Of a stretch of DNA of 64,000 bases, positions 46,827 through 55,775 are shown piece by piece. Every line of letters starts with the position of its first letter. The stretch's first letter is position 1. This stretch comes from Dialister histaminiformans (GTDB lineage Bacteria; Bacillota; Negativicutes; Veillonellales; Dialisteraceae). Under the pieces are notes generated by a model. It was not told where the DNA came from, made no database searches, and worked only from the letters and a program-made list of their open reading frames with translations. Made by a program: the position numbers and the translations under genes. The DNA is taken from assembly GCF_900103425.1 (NCBI RefSeq), contig NZ_FMXA01000003.1, forward strand, positions 186,001 through 250,000, read 5' to 3'.

Positions 46827-47663
46827 TCAGTCATTGCGCCAGCTTTTCAGCATGGCAATTTCTTCCTTAAATCCAGCCAGCTCATTCGGTGTCTCCAGAA
46901 TAAAGGGCAGATCCTTCAGTGCCTTATCATTGATAATCCGGGCAAAGACGTCATTCCCCAGGGACCCCTGTCCGATTTTTTCATGCCGGTCCCTGTGACT
47001 TCCGATTTCATTCTTATCATCGTTAAGATGAATCGCCCGGAGCCTTGATAGTCCAAGTACCCGGTCAAACTGCGCAAGCACACCGGGAAGGTCTTCTTTT
47101 ATATCGTATCCTGCATCATATACATGACAGGTATCCAGGCAGACGCCCATCAGGTCTTTTCGTTCCACCCGGTGGATGATTTCCCCCAGTTCCTCGAACG
47201 TGCGCCCGATTTCCGTTCCCTTTCCTGCCATGGTTTCCAGCAGAAATGGCATCTGTATTCGGTCGCAGTCCAGCACTTCATTAATGCAGTCGGCAATCAG
47301 GGTGATTCCTTTCTCCACCCCCTGCTTCACATGCGCTCCCGGGTGAACATTGTACAACACCCCCGGCAAAGAGGAAATTTTCATTAAATCTTCTTTCATA
47401 CTCTGACAGGCAAAACGACGTACCTCTTCCCTGGCAGAAGCCGCATTCATGGTATACGCCCCATGGCATACCACCGGGCCGAATCCATGGGCCTTCATAA
47501 ACTCTCCGGCGGCCGTCATATCTTCCTCATTCACCGATGCCGATGCGCCGCCCCTCGGGTTCCTTGGGAAGAACTGAAACGTATTGGCCCCCAGAGAAGC
47601 CGCACTTTTCACCATATGGAGATAACCTGACGAAACTGACAGGTGACACCCAACATAAAACAT
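46827..47663 (-). CDS. nfo: Endonuclease IV
   Basis: The 278-residue TIM-barrel AP endonuclease cuts DNA 5' to abasic sites. Motifs NTFQFFPRNPRG, VCHGAYTMN, NVHPGAH, LLETMAGKGTEIG, CLDTCHVYDAGYD, HLNDDKNEIGSHRDRHEKIGQG and FILETPN hold the three zinc ions. Start set at MFYVG with AAAGGG upstream, since the 41 extra codons before it are not family-like. First gene of the repair operon; spacing to sbcD is 16 bases. Confidence 0.93.
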   Translation of the reverse strand: MFYVGCHLSVSSGYLHMVKSAASLGANTFQFFPRNPRGGASASVNEEDMTAAGEFMKAHGFGPVVCHGAYTMNAASAREEVRRFACQSMKEDLMKISSLPGVLYNVHPGAHVKQGVEKGITLIADCINEVLDCDRIQMPFLLETMAGKGTEIGRTFEELGEIIHRVERKDLMGVCLDTCHVYDAGYDIKEDLPGVLAQFDRVLGLSRLRAIHLNDDKNEIGSHRDRHEKIGQGSLGNDVFARIINDKALKDLPFILETPNELAGFKEEIAMLKSWRND

Positions 47664-47749
47664 ATCTGTTCCCTTTCTGTATATAAAGTTCCCTCCAAAA
47701 CGGGAACTGGTAAAAAGAAATTCCCTGTGGCTATTATACCTGTTTTGCC

Positions 47750-47776
47750 TTGATACTGTCCGGTTTATGATATAAT
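47750..47776 (+). promoter_or_regulatory. Predicted promoter of the secreted beta-helix protein
   Basis: TGATATAAT is an extended -10 box (47768-47776). TTGATA at 47750-47755 gives a 15-base spacer, which is short, so the extended -10 probably dominates. Confidence 0.55.
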
Positions 47777-47823
47777 GAAATCGCATGTATTAGTTCATCT
47801 GAACCGTTGAAAAGAGGTATCTT

Positions 47824-49497
47824 ATGAGACATATAACCATTCGTGCTGCTCTTTGTGCACTGGCCATTACCGGATATCTGATTCCGGCGACCTTTGCTGC
47901 AGAACCAGCCGCTGTTTCCGCAACCCAGACTGCCAGTGAGGACAGCCAGCCTGTAGACATGACCAGCGCCCTTCTCCGCGGTCTGGAATCCACCCTCCCT
48001 ACTGTAGAACAGAAGGTACAGCAGGGTGACTACGCACAGGCAGAATCGCGCCTCCGTGAACGTCAGGCGCAGGAAGCAGCCTACAAAGAAGCGCAGGCTA
48101 AGCAGGCCGCTCAGCAGAAGGCAGCTGAAGAAGCTGCTAAAAAGGCCGCTGCCAAAGCCGCTGCCGAGGAAGCAGCCAGAAAGGCCAAGGAACCGCCGTC
48201 TGTTTCCCAGCGTACAGCCTCCGGCCTCTATCAGGGCACCGCTGCTGTCAACTATGATCTGGACGGAAGCTACACGGAACAGGCCTATACGTCGAAGAAG
48301 AACGATGAAAACGCTCTGCGCGTAACTTACGCACGCATCGCTATCACCAATTCCACCATTTCCAAGACCGGCGGCAATTCTACCAGTCTTCAGGACACCA
48401 TAGATTCCGGTCTGAACGCAGCATTCCTGGGTACTGGAAACTCCGGTACGGATATTTCCGCTACTAAGATTTCCTCTTCTGCCCCCAATGCCATCGGTGC
48501 ATTCAGCTACGGTAAGAGCACATTTGTACGCCTTACCGATTCCAGCGTAACCACCAGCGGCACCGGTTCTGCCGGCGTGGAAGTAGCTGGTGGCGGCAAG
48601 CTCAGCGCCATTAATACCCAGGTATCTACTTCCGGAACCAATGCTCCGGCTATCAATACAGGAACCAACGGCGGTATCATCACAGTAGAAGGCGGCTCCT
48701 ATGCCACCACTGGTGCTGATTCCCCGGTTATCCGTGCCGCCGGAAGCGTTACTTCCAGCAAGTCATCCATGACTTCCGCTAAGGCAGAAGCTGTCCGTGT
48801 CATCGGGACCAACGCCGTAATTCTCTCCCAGACCGCTGTGGATAGCACCGGCGCACCGTATGGTGTCCTCATGACCAGTACCTCCAAAGAAGCCCTTTCC
48901 GCAGGAAATGCAGAATTTACCATGTTCGGTGGCAGCCTTACCAGCCATTCCGGCGATGGTATTGTGGTGACCAACACCAAAGCAACCATCCATCTCACCA
49001 ATAACGCCACAATAACTCCTAAGGACGGATCTAATCTCCTGACGGTTACTGCCAATGATGGCAAGCGTGGCTGGGGATATGCAGGCTCCAATGGAGGGGA
49101 AGCGGATGTATTCTTTGATAACACTACTCTGTCCGGAAATATTTCTGTAGATCAGTATTCCCGCATGAATCTGATTCTTCAGAATAACTCCACCTTCACA
49201 GGCACAATCAATCTTACGGATAACGCAGCCGTTACCGCTAAGGCCAGTGAAATCAGAGCCAGTGCCAACACATCCACTGATTCCGATGAAGATACCCCAT
49301 CTATCCCGGATGTAATTACCCGCAACCGCGCGGAAGTGGTCGTTGGCGCCGGTTCCACCTGGAATCTTACTGCAGATGCCCACATTTCCAGCCTTATGTG
49401 CATGGGCACCATTAATTACAATGGTCATCAGATTGTACTGGCGGATGGAACGGTTATGACCGGGGCAGAAGAAACCACAGCTGAAACAGAAAACTAA
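47824..49497 (+). CDS. Secreted coiled-coil and beta-helix surface protein
   Basis: I recognise no named family. The 557-residue protein starts with a signal peptide (about 1-25, ending ATFAAEP). Residues about 75-125 are an Ala/Lys/Glu-rich coiled coil like TolA. From about 135 to 540 runs a Ser/Thr/Gly-rich series of short repeating strands (VRLTDSSVTTSGTGSAGVEV; ITVEGGSYATTGADSPVIRA) typical of a right-handed parallel beta-helix. No LPxTG, SLH or beta-barrel anchor is seen. It resembles passenger domains of autotransporter-like adhesins without the barrel, so release or non-covalent surface attachment is inferred. Own promoter and terminator. Confidence 0.65.
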   Translation: MRHITIRAALCALAITGYLIPATFAAEPAAVSATQTASEDSQPVDMTSALLRGLESTLPTVEQKVQQGDYAQAESRLRERQAQEAAYKEAQAKQAAQQKAAEEAAKKAAAKAAAEEAARKAKEPPSVSQRTASGLYQGTAAVNYDLDGSYTEQAYTSKKNDENALRVTYARIAITNSTISKTGGNSTSLQDTIDSGLNAAFLGTGNSGTDISATKISSSAPNAIGAFSYGKSTFVRLTDSSVTTSGTGSAGVEVAGGGKLSAINTQVSTSGTNAPAINTGTNGGIITVEGGSYATTGADSPVIRAAGSVTSSKSSMTSAKAEAVRVIGTNAVILSQTAVDSTGAPYGVLMTSTSKEALSAGNAEFTMFGGSLTSHSGDGIVVTNTKATIHLTNNATITPKDGSNLLTVTANDGKRGWGYAGSNGGEADVFFDNTTLSGNISVDQYSRMNLILQNNSTFTGTINLTDNAAVTAKASEIRASANTSTDSDEDTPSIPDVITRNRAEVVVGAGSTWNLTADAHISSLMCMGTINYNGHQIVLADGTVMTGAEETTAETEN

Positions 49498-49941
49498 ATA
49501 ACACAAATAAAATCCTGACGCAGTAATGCGCCAGGATTTTTATTTCTCCTATGTCTTATTCCCCCTCCTGACAATACATCCCCTGAGAGTTTAAAATCTC
49601 CTGCAGCAGATATGTTTCTCCCTGTTCCCGTCCTGCCTCCGATTTTGCACATTTCCATCGGCTGCCCATGTCCTGTAAACCTGACCTGCTCTGCCGGCAG
49701 ACATATTTCCTGTACCATTGGCATATGCATTATTCCTGTATATTTTCACTGCATAAACGTCGATCTTCCGAAAAGAATATTTAATGCTTTCCGATTTTTT
49801 CGTCCCTGATAACTGACAATTATTTAGAAATTTTCGGTATATATGCATATCCATACAAGACAGAATTGATAGTCTATTGTATACTGTATATATCCAGATT
49901 TGTCGTACAATAAAACGACTGTTATTATCCCGGAGGTTATA
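49498..49941. other. Intergenic region before the WG-repeat gene
   Basis: About 440 bases. They hold the terminator at 49509-49541 and, near 49866-49894, TTGATA and TATATC 17 bases apart as a plausible promoter for the next gene. Two minus-strand open frames here lack ribosome-binding sites and resemble nothing I know. Confidence 0.5.
49509..49541 (+). terminator. Terminator of the beta-helix gene
   Basis: AAAATCCTG-CGCA pairs with TGCG-CAGGATTTTT, 12 bases after the stop codon. Confidence 0.85.
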
Positions 49942-51441
49942 ATGTTTCATACTCCCCGAAAAGCCGCTTTATTTATTTCTGTTCTCGGCCTGCTTTCCGT
50001 CACAACGACAGGCCTGTATTCTGTTCACGCCGAGGAACCGGCCATGATAGCTTACCATGAGCACCGGGAAAGCCATACCACATCCCGCGAAACGACCACC
50101 TGGAGTGAAAAAACGAGTACATCTAAAAAGTCCACCAGCCACTCCACTTCCGTTAATGTACCGGATGCGGGAATCATCGCCGGAACCGTTCTTTTTTCCG
50201 GACTGGAGAAATCCTCACTCACTCATTTTGCAGAGGGCTATGAAGATTCTCAGCCGGCCAGCCATGGGGCCCTGGCTTCTATTCAGGACAAGAAAGGAAA
50301 ATGGGGACTGGTTGGCATGGATGGCACTCTGTCCGTAGCACCTGCCTATAAGTCCATTTCCTACCAGGGGCATGGATTATTTTCCGTAACCGGAAAAAAA
50401 GGGGTAAAATATATTACCTCCCATGGCACAGTCCCGGACTCCCTGCCCCCGGTATGGGATGATTCGGCAGAGTTCATTGCCTATCGGGAAAATGGACGCT
50501 GGGGATTCAAAAATCCACAGGGCCATGTGGTTATTACTCCCAGATACAAAGATGCGTATACCAATTTCCATGAAGGAATTGCCTTTGTCAAAGATGAAGA
50601 CGGCCATAAGATAGCCATCAACAATAAGGGAAATTTCCTGTTTGAAGCACCTTATGATGCCATTTACCCTTTCCACAATGGTCTGGCCGAAATAAGAAGG
50701 AATGTGCACTCCTTCAGCTGGAGCAGTCTGGCCGGTGCTGCTGTGGTTGGCTCTCTCACTCATGCTCATTATGATGAAGATGCAGACTATGGACTATCCC
50801 GTAAGGACATAAAACGAGGGTATATCAATACTCAGGGGCAGGAAATCTTTGACAGCCGCAGTGATTCCGTGTATCCTATGACGCCTTATGGTACCTTCAT
50901 CCGGGACAAGGGCCAGATTCGATTTGCTGACCGCAGTGGAAAAACAATTTTCGGACCTGGACCATACGATGTGGACGATACCACATTCGCCATGAAGGAA
51001 GGTCTTGCTGCACTGGAAAATGACCAGACGGATAAGATGGGTGCCATCAGCCTGGTTACCGGAGAGACCGTAATTCCTTTCGCTTATGATGAAGTTCGTT
51101 TCCTTGGAAGTGACCGGGTGGAACTGGACACAGGAAATACGCATGTCCTGGCCAGCGTTTCCACCGGCAGAGCCATCATAAGTCTCCCGGAAGACAGCGA
51201 TATACTCCCGTTTGGAAATCAGTCGGTTACCTGGGTAATCGGTGATGATAAAAAGGATTTTACCCTGCTTTCTGTGGACGGCCAGACACTGGCACACTTT
51301 ACAGGAAATCAGATTAAGGAGGTCACCCCGTTCCACCATGGGTTCTCCCGGGTAAAGACTGACATGGGCACCGGTCTGATGGATGAAACCGGAGCCTGGG
51401 CACTCCCACCGCAGTATCGTACCATTCACTTCTACAGCTAA
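49942..51441 (+). CDS. Secreted WG-repeat protein
   Basis: The 499-residue protein has a signal peptide (ending TTTGLYSVHAEEP). A Ser/Thr-rich linker of about 30 residues follows, then a tandem array of WG-type repeats: GKWGLVGMDGTLSVAPAYKSI, GRWGFKNPQGHVVITPRYKDA, HKIAINNKGNFLFEAPYDAI and others to the end (TGLMDETGAWALPPQYRTI). WG repeats form beta-propeller-like or strand-rich scaffolds of unknown binding. GGAGG lies 5 bases before the ATG chosen, 14 codons inside the open frame. With the previous gene it forms a pair of exported proteins, but each has its own terminator. Confidence 0.8.
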   Translation: MFHTPRKAALFISVLGLLSVTTTGLYSVHAEEPAMIAYHEHRESHTTSRETTTWSEKTSTSKKSTSHSTSVNVPDAGIIAGTVLFSGLEKSSLTHFAEGYEDSQPASHGALASIQDKKGKWGLVGMDGTLSVAPAYKSISYQGHGLFSVTGKKGVKYITSHGTVPDSLPPVWDDSAEFIAYRENGRWGFKNPQGHVVITPRYKDAYTNFHEGIAFVKDEDGHKIAINNKGNFLFEAPYDAIYPFHNGLAEIRRNVHSFSWSSLAGAAVVGSLTHAHYDEDADYGLSRKDIKRGYINTQGQEIFDSRSDSVYPMTPYGTFIRDKGQIRFADRSGKTIFGPGPYDVDDTTFAMKEGLAALENDQTDKMGAISLVTGETVIPFAYDEVRFLGSDRVELDTGNTHVLASVSTGRAIISLPEDSDILPFGNQSVTWVIGDDKKDFTLLSVDGQTLAHFTGNQIKEVTPFHHGFSRVKTDMGTGLMDETGAWALPPQYRTIHFYS

Positions 51442-51458
51442 TCTCCTACTCTGTTCCG

Positions 51459-51507
51459 AGCAGAAGGGCGAGAATATACTTCACATATTCTCATCCTTCT
51501 GCTTTTT
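51459..51507 (+). terminator. Terminator of the WG-repeat gene
   Basis: AGCAGAAGG pairs with CCTTCTGCT, with an inner GAGAATAT/ATATTCTC pair, followed by six T. Confidence 0.9.
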
Positions 51508-51586
51508 TGCTGTCTCTTCCGGCTCATTCCCAGTGGGGCCTTACCCTATTCATTTAAACTATGGATAAGCACAGAATATATATACA

Positions 51587-51615
51587 TTGACATAGTCAGC
51601 CTGAAAAACCATACT
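51587..51615 (+). promoter_or_regulatory. Predicted aminotransferase promoter
   Basis: TTGACA (51587-51592) and CATACT (51610-51615) are 17 bases apart, about 57 bases before the start codon. Confidence 0.55.
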
Positions 51616-51671
51616 ATGAAATATTACAGAAATTGCAGGGTTCTCTCAGAGGACCAGAAAGGTGATAATAT

Positions 51672-52847
51672 ATGACTCAGCTCAGCAATCGTTCCGCTCA
51701 TTTTTCAGATTCCGTAATTCGCCGTATGACCCGGGTAGCCAGTCAGTATGGCGCTGTCAATCTTTCCCAGGGATTTCCGGATTTTGCCCCACCGGTAGAA
51801 ATTACCAACCGTCTTGCCGAGGTTGCCCATACGGGACCTCATCAGTATGCCATTACCTGGGGCGCTCAGAATTTCCGCGAAGCTCTGGCCAGAAAGCAGA
51901 AGCATTTTTCCGGCATTTCCTATGACCCGAACAGCGAAATCACAGTCACCTGCGGAAGCACAGAAGCTATGATGGCGGTTATGATGGCCATCATCAACCC
52001 GGGTGATAAGGTGGCCATTTTCTCCCCGTTCTATGAAAACTATGGAGCCGACACCATCCTCACTGGCGCCCAGCCGGTATACATTCCTCTTGTGCCGCCG
52101 GATTTCCACTTCGACGCCAACCAGCTGGAAGACGCTTTCCGCCAGGGAGCAAAGGCACTGATTCTCTGCAATCCATCCAACCCATGCGGCAAGGTATTTA
52201 CCAGAGAGGAACTTCTGGTCATTGCTGACCTGGCAAAGAAATACGATGCGTACGTGGTAACCGATGAAGTATATGAACACATTCTCTATGCTCCGCACAA
52301 GCATGTATATATGGCTTCTCTTCCAGGCATGAGAGATCGCACCATTGTATGCAATTCCCTGTCCAAGACGTATTCCATCACCGGATGGCGTCTGGGATAT
52401 GTTCTGGCCAATCCTGAAGTGACTGACCGGGTAAAGAAGGTGCATGACTTCCTTACGGTTGGTGCTGCCGCGCCGCTTATGGAAGCCGCAGTAACCGGCC
52501 TGAATTTCGGGGATGACTACTACCGGGACCTGCAGGCTCATTACACCCATATGAAGAATCTTTTCGTAGGCGGGCTGAAAAATCTGGGATTTACCGTCAC
52601 GGAACCGCAGGGTGCCTACTATGTGCTCATGGACGTATCGGAATTCAATGTTCACGATGATTATAAGTTCGCCGAATGGATGACCCGGGAAGTCGGAGTC
52701 GCCACCGTTCCAGGCTCCAGTTTCTTCAAAGAAGATGTACACAATTTCGTCCGCTTCCACTTTGCAAAGCAGGACGCTACATTAAACGAAGCACTGAACC
52801 GCCTGGAATCCCTGAGAGAAAAGGCAAAGAGCGTTCATTCTTTCTAA
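51672..52847 (+). CDS. PLP-dependent class I/II aminotransferase
   Basis: The 391-residue enzyme shows fold type I marks: LSQGFPDF, ALILCNPSNPCGKVF, DEVYEHILY, and the PLP lysine in SLSKTYSITGWRLGY. The N-terminal VNLSQGFPDFAPP and the QYAITWGAQNFREAL block resemble kynurenine/methionine aminotransferases of the YbdL type. The amino acid substrate cannot be fixed from sequence alone. It could serve Phe/Tyr formation from prephenate-derived keto acids, but that is a guess. Own promoter and terminator. Confidence 0.88.
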   Translation: MTQLSNRSAHFSDSVIRRMTRVASQYGAVNLSQGFPDFAPPVEITNRLAEVAHTGPHQYAITWGAQNFREALARKQKHFSGISYDPNSEITVTCGSTEAMMAVMMAIINPGDKVAIFSPFYENYGADTILTGAQPVYIPLVPPDFHFDANQLEDAFRQGAKALILCNPSNPCGKVFTREELLVIADLAKKYDAYVVTDEVYEHILYAPHKHVYMASLPGMRDRTIVCNSLSKTYSITGWRLGYVLANPEVTDRVKKVHDFLTVGAAAPLMEAAVTGLNFGDDYYRDLQAHYTHMKNLFVGGLKNLGFTVTEPQGAYYVLMDVSEFNVHDDYKFAEWMTREVGVATVPGSSFFKEDVHNFVRFHFAKQDATLNEALNRLESLREKAKSVHSF

Positions 52848-52869
52848 CCTCTGAATTCTGTCTTTCAGC

Positions 52870-52913
52870 AAAAAAGAGAAGCTCCCCCAACCCATAGGGA
52901 GCTTCTCTTTTTT
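52870..52913. terminator. Bidirectional terminator between aminotransferase and CBS-domain gene
   Basis: AAAAAAGAGAAGCTCCC is mirrored by GGGAGCTTCTCTTTTTT around a 10-base loop between convergent genes. Confidence 0.92.
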
Positions 52914-52928
52914 ATGCCTTCCCGGCCA

Positions 52929-54299
52929 TTATTCTTTTTCCTGGTCTTCCTGTTTTGTCTCCGGCTTTGGCTGTACAGTGACCAGCACCTTATCAATTCG
53001 ACGGTTATCACAGTCCACAATCTCAAAGGTATATGGGCCATAGGTAATTTTTTCTGCTTCCTTCGGAATATATCCAAACCGATAGGTCAGAAAACCGCCA
53101 AGTGTCTTATAGTAATCTTCCGCTTCACCAGGAAGTTCATCTTCAATATGGAAATAGTTCCTGAAATCATCAATGGTGCAGAGTCCTTCCACGAGCCAGG
53201 AATGTTCATCCCTCTGCAGAATCTTATTCTTTTCTTCTTCCACATCTTCCTGATCCCCGGGAACATCGCCCAGTATCTGTTCCAGTACATCATGCAGGGT
53301 GACCATGCCGGTGAGAATACCATATTCATCAATGACCATGGCCTCATGTGTACCCTGTTTCTTAAATGTACCGAGCACCTTATCCAATGTCAGTGTTTCC
53401 GGAATCAGCACCGGTTCATACAGGCACTTCTTTATGGACTCCTTAAGGGGCCAGCGCCCCTGGCTCTGATGCTGATCCAACAGGATATCTGTGGTAGTTA
53501 CCAGCCCGCAGAATTTGTCCAGTGAACCTTCTCCCACCAGCAGGCGGTAATGTTCATTTTCTTCCAGCTCGGTCCACAGCTTCTCATCGCTGTCTTCCAG
53601 GTCCAGCCATTTCAGTTTGCTTCTCGGCGTCATACAGTCTTCCGAGGTGAGGTCGTTCATCTGGAATACCCGGTCAATAATTTCCGGTTCTTCCTTATCA
53701 AATGTCCCCATACGGGCGCCCTGATGGAGAAGCACCATGATTTCATCTTCAGAAACCGGCTTTTCCCCGGACATATGAATACCCAGAGCGGAAACCACCA
53801 CCTTGGTAGACCAGGAGCAGAAGGAAACTATCGGTTTAAATGCTGTGGAAATCCAGATCATAGGGCGCGCTACAACGCAGGCCGCCTTTTCCGGAATAGC
53901 AATGGCAATCCACTTCGGCACCAGTTCCCCGATAATCAGAGAAAAATAGGTAACCAGTGCCATGACAATGAACAACGCCAGGCCGCTGGCATACGGACGC
54001 ACCGCTGGAAACTGTTCCAGAAATCCAGCTACCGGTCCGGACAGAGACGCTCCGGAAAACATACCGGTAAGGATACTGATGGTCGTAATACCTACCTGAA
54101 TAGTGGAAAAAAGTTCTTCTGTGTGATGGGAGACTTCCAGAGCCGCCCTGGCATTCTTATTGCCATCCTTTGCCAGCTCTGCCAGTTTTGTCTTTCTGGC
54201 CCCCACAATGGCGATTTCCGCCAGGGAACAGAATCCGTTCGCCAGCACAAGAAGAATCAATACCAGTAACTCGGGCCATAAAGGGCCTCCACTTTCCAT
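52929..54299 (-). CDS. CNNM/HlyC-CorC family membrane protein with CBS pair
   Basis: The 456-residue protein has a DUF21 membrane domain with about four segments (residues 1-200, ELLVLILLVLANGFCSLAEIA ... SLIIGELVPKWIAI). Two CBS domains follow (about 205-340, MTPRSKLKWLDLED ... MVIDEYGILTGMVTLHDVLEQILGDVPGD), then a C-terminal CorC_HlyC domain (about 355-440). Such proteins are linked to Mg2+/Co2+ export or resistance; the old name haemolysin is not supported by mechanism. AGGAGG precedes the ATG. Single gene. Confidence 0.88.
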   Translation of the reverse strand: MESGGPLWPELLVLILLVLANGFCSLAEIAIVGARKTKLAELAKDGNKNARAALEVSHHTEELFSTIQVGITTISILTGMFSGASLSGPVAGFLEQFPAVRPYASGLALFIVMALVTYFSLIIGELVPKWIAIAIPEKAACVVARPMIWISTAFKPIVSFCSWSTKVVVSALGIHMSGEKPVSEDEIMVLLHQGARMGTFDKEEPEIIDRVFQMNDLTSEDCMTPRSKLKWLDLEDSDEKLWTELEENEHYRLLVGEGSLDKFCGLVTTTDILLDQHQSQGRWPLKESIKKCLYEPVLIPETLTLDKVLGTFKKQGTHEAMVIDEYGILTGMVTLHDVLEQILGDVPGDQEDVEEEKNKILQRDEHSWLVEGLCTIDDFRNYFHIEDELPGEAEDYYKTLGGFLTYRFGYIPKEAEKITYGPYTFEIVDCDNRRIDKVLVTVQPKPETKQEDQEKE

Positions 54300-54418
54300 A
54301 AACGCAATAACCTCCTGTATACAACTTATAATTTATCAGTATTAGTAATTATACCATAATAAAAAAACAAACTAAACCGCCAGCCTCCATCGAATCTGCA
54401 GGCCCGGCTATGCTGTAT

Positions 54419-54460
54419 AAAAGGCGGACTCCCAACTGCGCAGGATGTTCCGCCTCTTTT
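54419..54460 (-). terminator. Terminator of the aromatic biosynthesis operon
   Basis: On the minus strand AAAAGAGGCGGA pairs with TCCGCCTTTT around a 20-base loop, starting 3 bases after the aroK stop. Confidence 0.75.
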
Positions 54461-54462
54461 AA

Positions 54463-54972
54463 CTATATCTTATATTTAATGGCCTGATGGATAGCTTCCA
54501 GCATCTGTCCAAGGACCTCTTCCGGCGTTCCCCGGTTATCAATGATAATATCCGCTGAGTCCCGGTAAGCCTTCCGGCGTTCCCGGTACAGGTCAAACAC
54601 TTTCTGCGGCCCGTCCTTAAGGAGCGGCCGACTCTCCACTTCCACATCGTTAACGATGTCATCCACCGGCCGGTCAATAAGAAGTATCAGCCCGTTCCGA
54701 CGAAGATTCTCTACGTTCGCGGTCCGTTTCACCACGCCGCCTCCGGTGGAAATTACGATGCCCTGTCTGTCTGCCAGTTCCCGGATAGTCCGTTCTTCCG
54801 CATCCCGGAATGCCTTCTCGCTTTCTGCGAAGAAGCTGGAAATTGTCCGTCCTTCCCGCTCTTCCAGATAATCATCCGCATCCACAAAGGGACGGTTCAG
54901 TTCTCTGGACAGCGCACGGCCAAACGTGGTTTTCCCGCTTCCCGGCATGCCGATAAGTACTATATTTTTCAT
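54463..54972 (-). CDS. aroK: Shikimate kinase
   Basis: The 169-residue P-loop kinase phosphorylates shikimate at O3. Walker A GMPGSGKTTFG, DADDYLEER, the conserved GGGVV and RPLL are clear. The open frame extends about 88 codons upstream, but that part lies in aroE and is not kinase-like. The ATG chosen overlaps the aroE stop by 4 bases. Last gene of the operon. Confidence 0.93.
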   Translation of the reverse strand: MKNIVLIGMPGSGKTTFGRALSRELNRPFVDADDYLEEREGRTISSFFAESEKAFRDAEERTIRELADRQGIVISTGGGVVKRTANVENLRRNGLILLIDRPVDDIVNDVEVESRPLLKDGPQKVFDLYRERRKAYRDSADIIIDNRGTPEEVLGQMLEAIHQAIKYKI

Positions 54973-55775
54973 GACATCATTTCCTTTACTATGGCCTGCA
55001 CGGTGTCCTCGGAAATATCTCTGTCCATCCATATTTCCTCCGCTGCCACCGCCTGCATGACCAGCATATACATACCGTTTATTCTGTCGCCCCGGGCATC
55101 CTTCAGAAGCTGTGTTTCCGCCGGATTGTAGATAATATCCACCACCTTGGGGAATCTGGCAGTTATCTCTGCCGGTACCGGGGATACGCCCATATGAGGA
55201 TACATGCCCACCGGGGTCGCGTTCACCAGAAGCCACGGATTGGGTGCAGAAGGAACCCAGTCGTATCCGCGGATGACCGCGTGCCGCGCTCTGGCAAATG
55301 CCTCAAATTCGCTGTCTATATGGTCCGGATGCCGGCTGATAACGGCGATATCCTGCGCCCCTTCATCGGCAAGACACTGAATAATGGCCCGGGAAGCTCC
55401 GCCATGCCCCAGTACAACGGCTGAACGCCCTTTCATGTCGCAGTGAATGCGTGCCAGTGTCCGTTTAAACCCAGTGTAATCCGTATTATATCCGATGAGA
55501 CATCCATTTTTTCTGGCAATGGTATTTACTGCCCCGATAGTCTTTGCTTCCGGGGACAGTTCATCCAGAAAGGGAATGACCGCCACCTTATAGGGGATGG
55601 TTACGTTAAGTCCATCATAGTCGGCCAGCATACGGGGAAGCTGTTCTTCCAGCTCTGCCTCCGGCACTTCCAGGAGTTCATACGTGGACTGGCACCCTTC
55701 CTGCCGAAACAGCGACTCATGTATTTTCGGTGACATACTATGCCCCAGCACTTTGCCAAGCAATCCCAGTTTCAT
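54969..55775 (-). CDS. aroE: Shikimate 5-dehydrogenase
   Basis: The 268-residue enzyme reduces 3-dehydroshikimate. GKVLGHSMSPKIHESLF, GLNVTIPYK, GAVNTI and YNTDYTGF are family marks, and the nucleotide loop reads GHGGASRA, a variant of GAGGAA. AAGGAGG is 4 bases before the ATG. It overlaps pheA by 4 bases. Confidence 0.93.
   Translation of the reverse strand: MKLGLLGKVLGHSMSPKIHESLFRQEGCQSTYELLEVPEAELEEQLPRMLADYDGLNVTIPYKVAVIPFLDELSPEAKTIGAVNTIARKNGCLIGYNTDYTGFKRTLARIHCDMKGRSAVVLGHGGASRAIIQCLADEGAQDIAVISRHPDHIDSEFEAFARARHAVIRGYDWVPSAPNPWLLVNATPVGMYPHMGVSPVPAEITARFPKVVDIIYNPAETQLLKDARGDRINGMYMLVMQAVAAEEIWMDRDISEDTVQAIVKEMMS

Noticed and set aside
49591-49950. Minus-strand frames before the WG-repeat gene, considered as a decayed secreted protein
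   Set aside because: No convincing similarity between frames or to neighbours, no start site.
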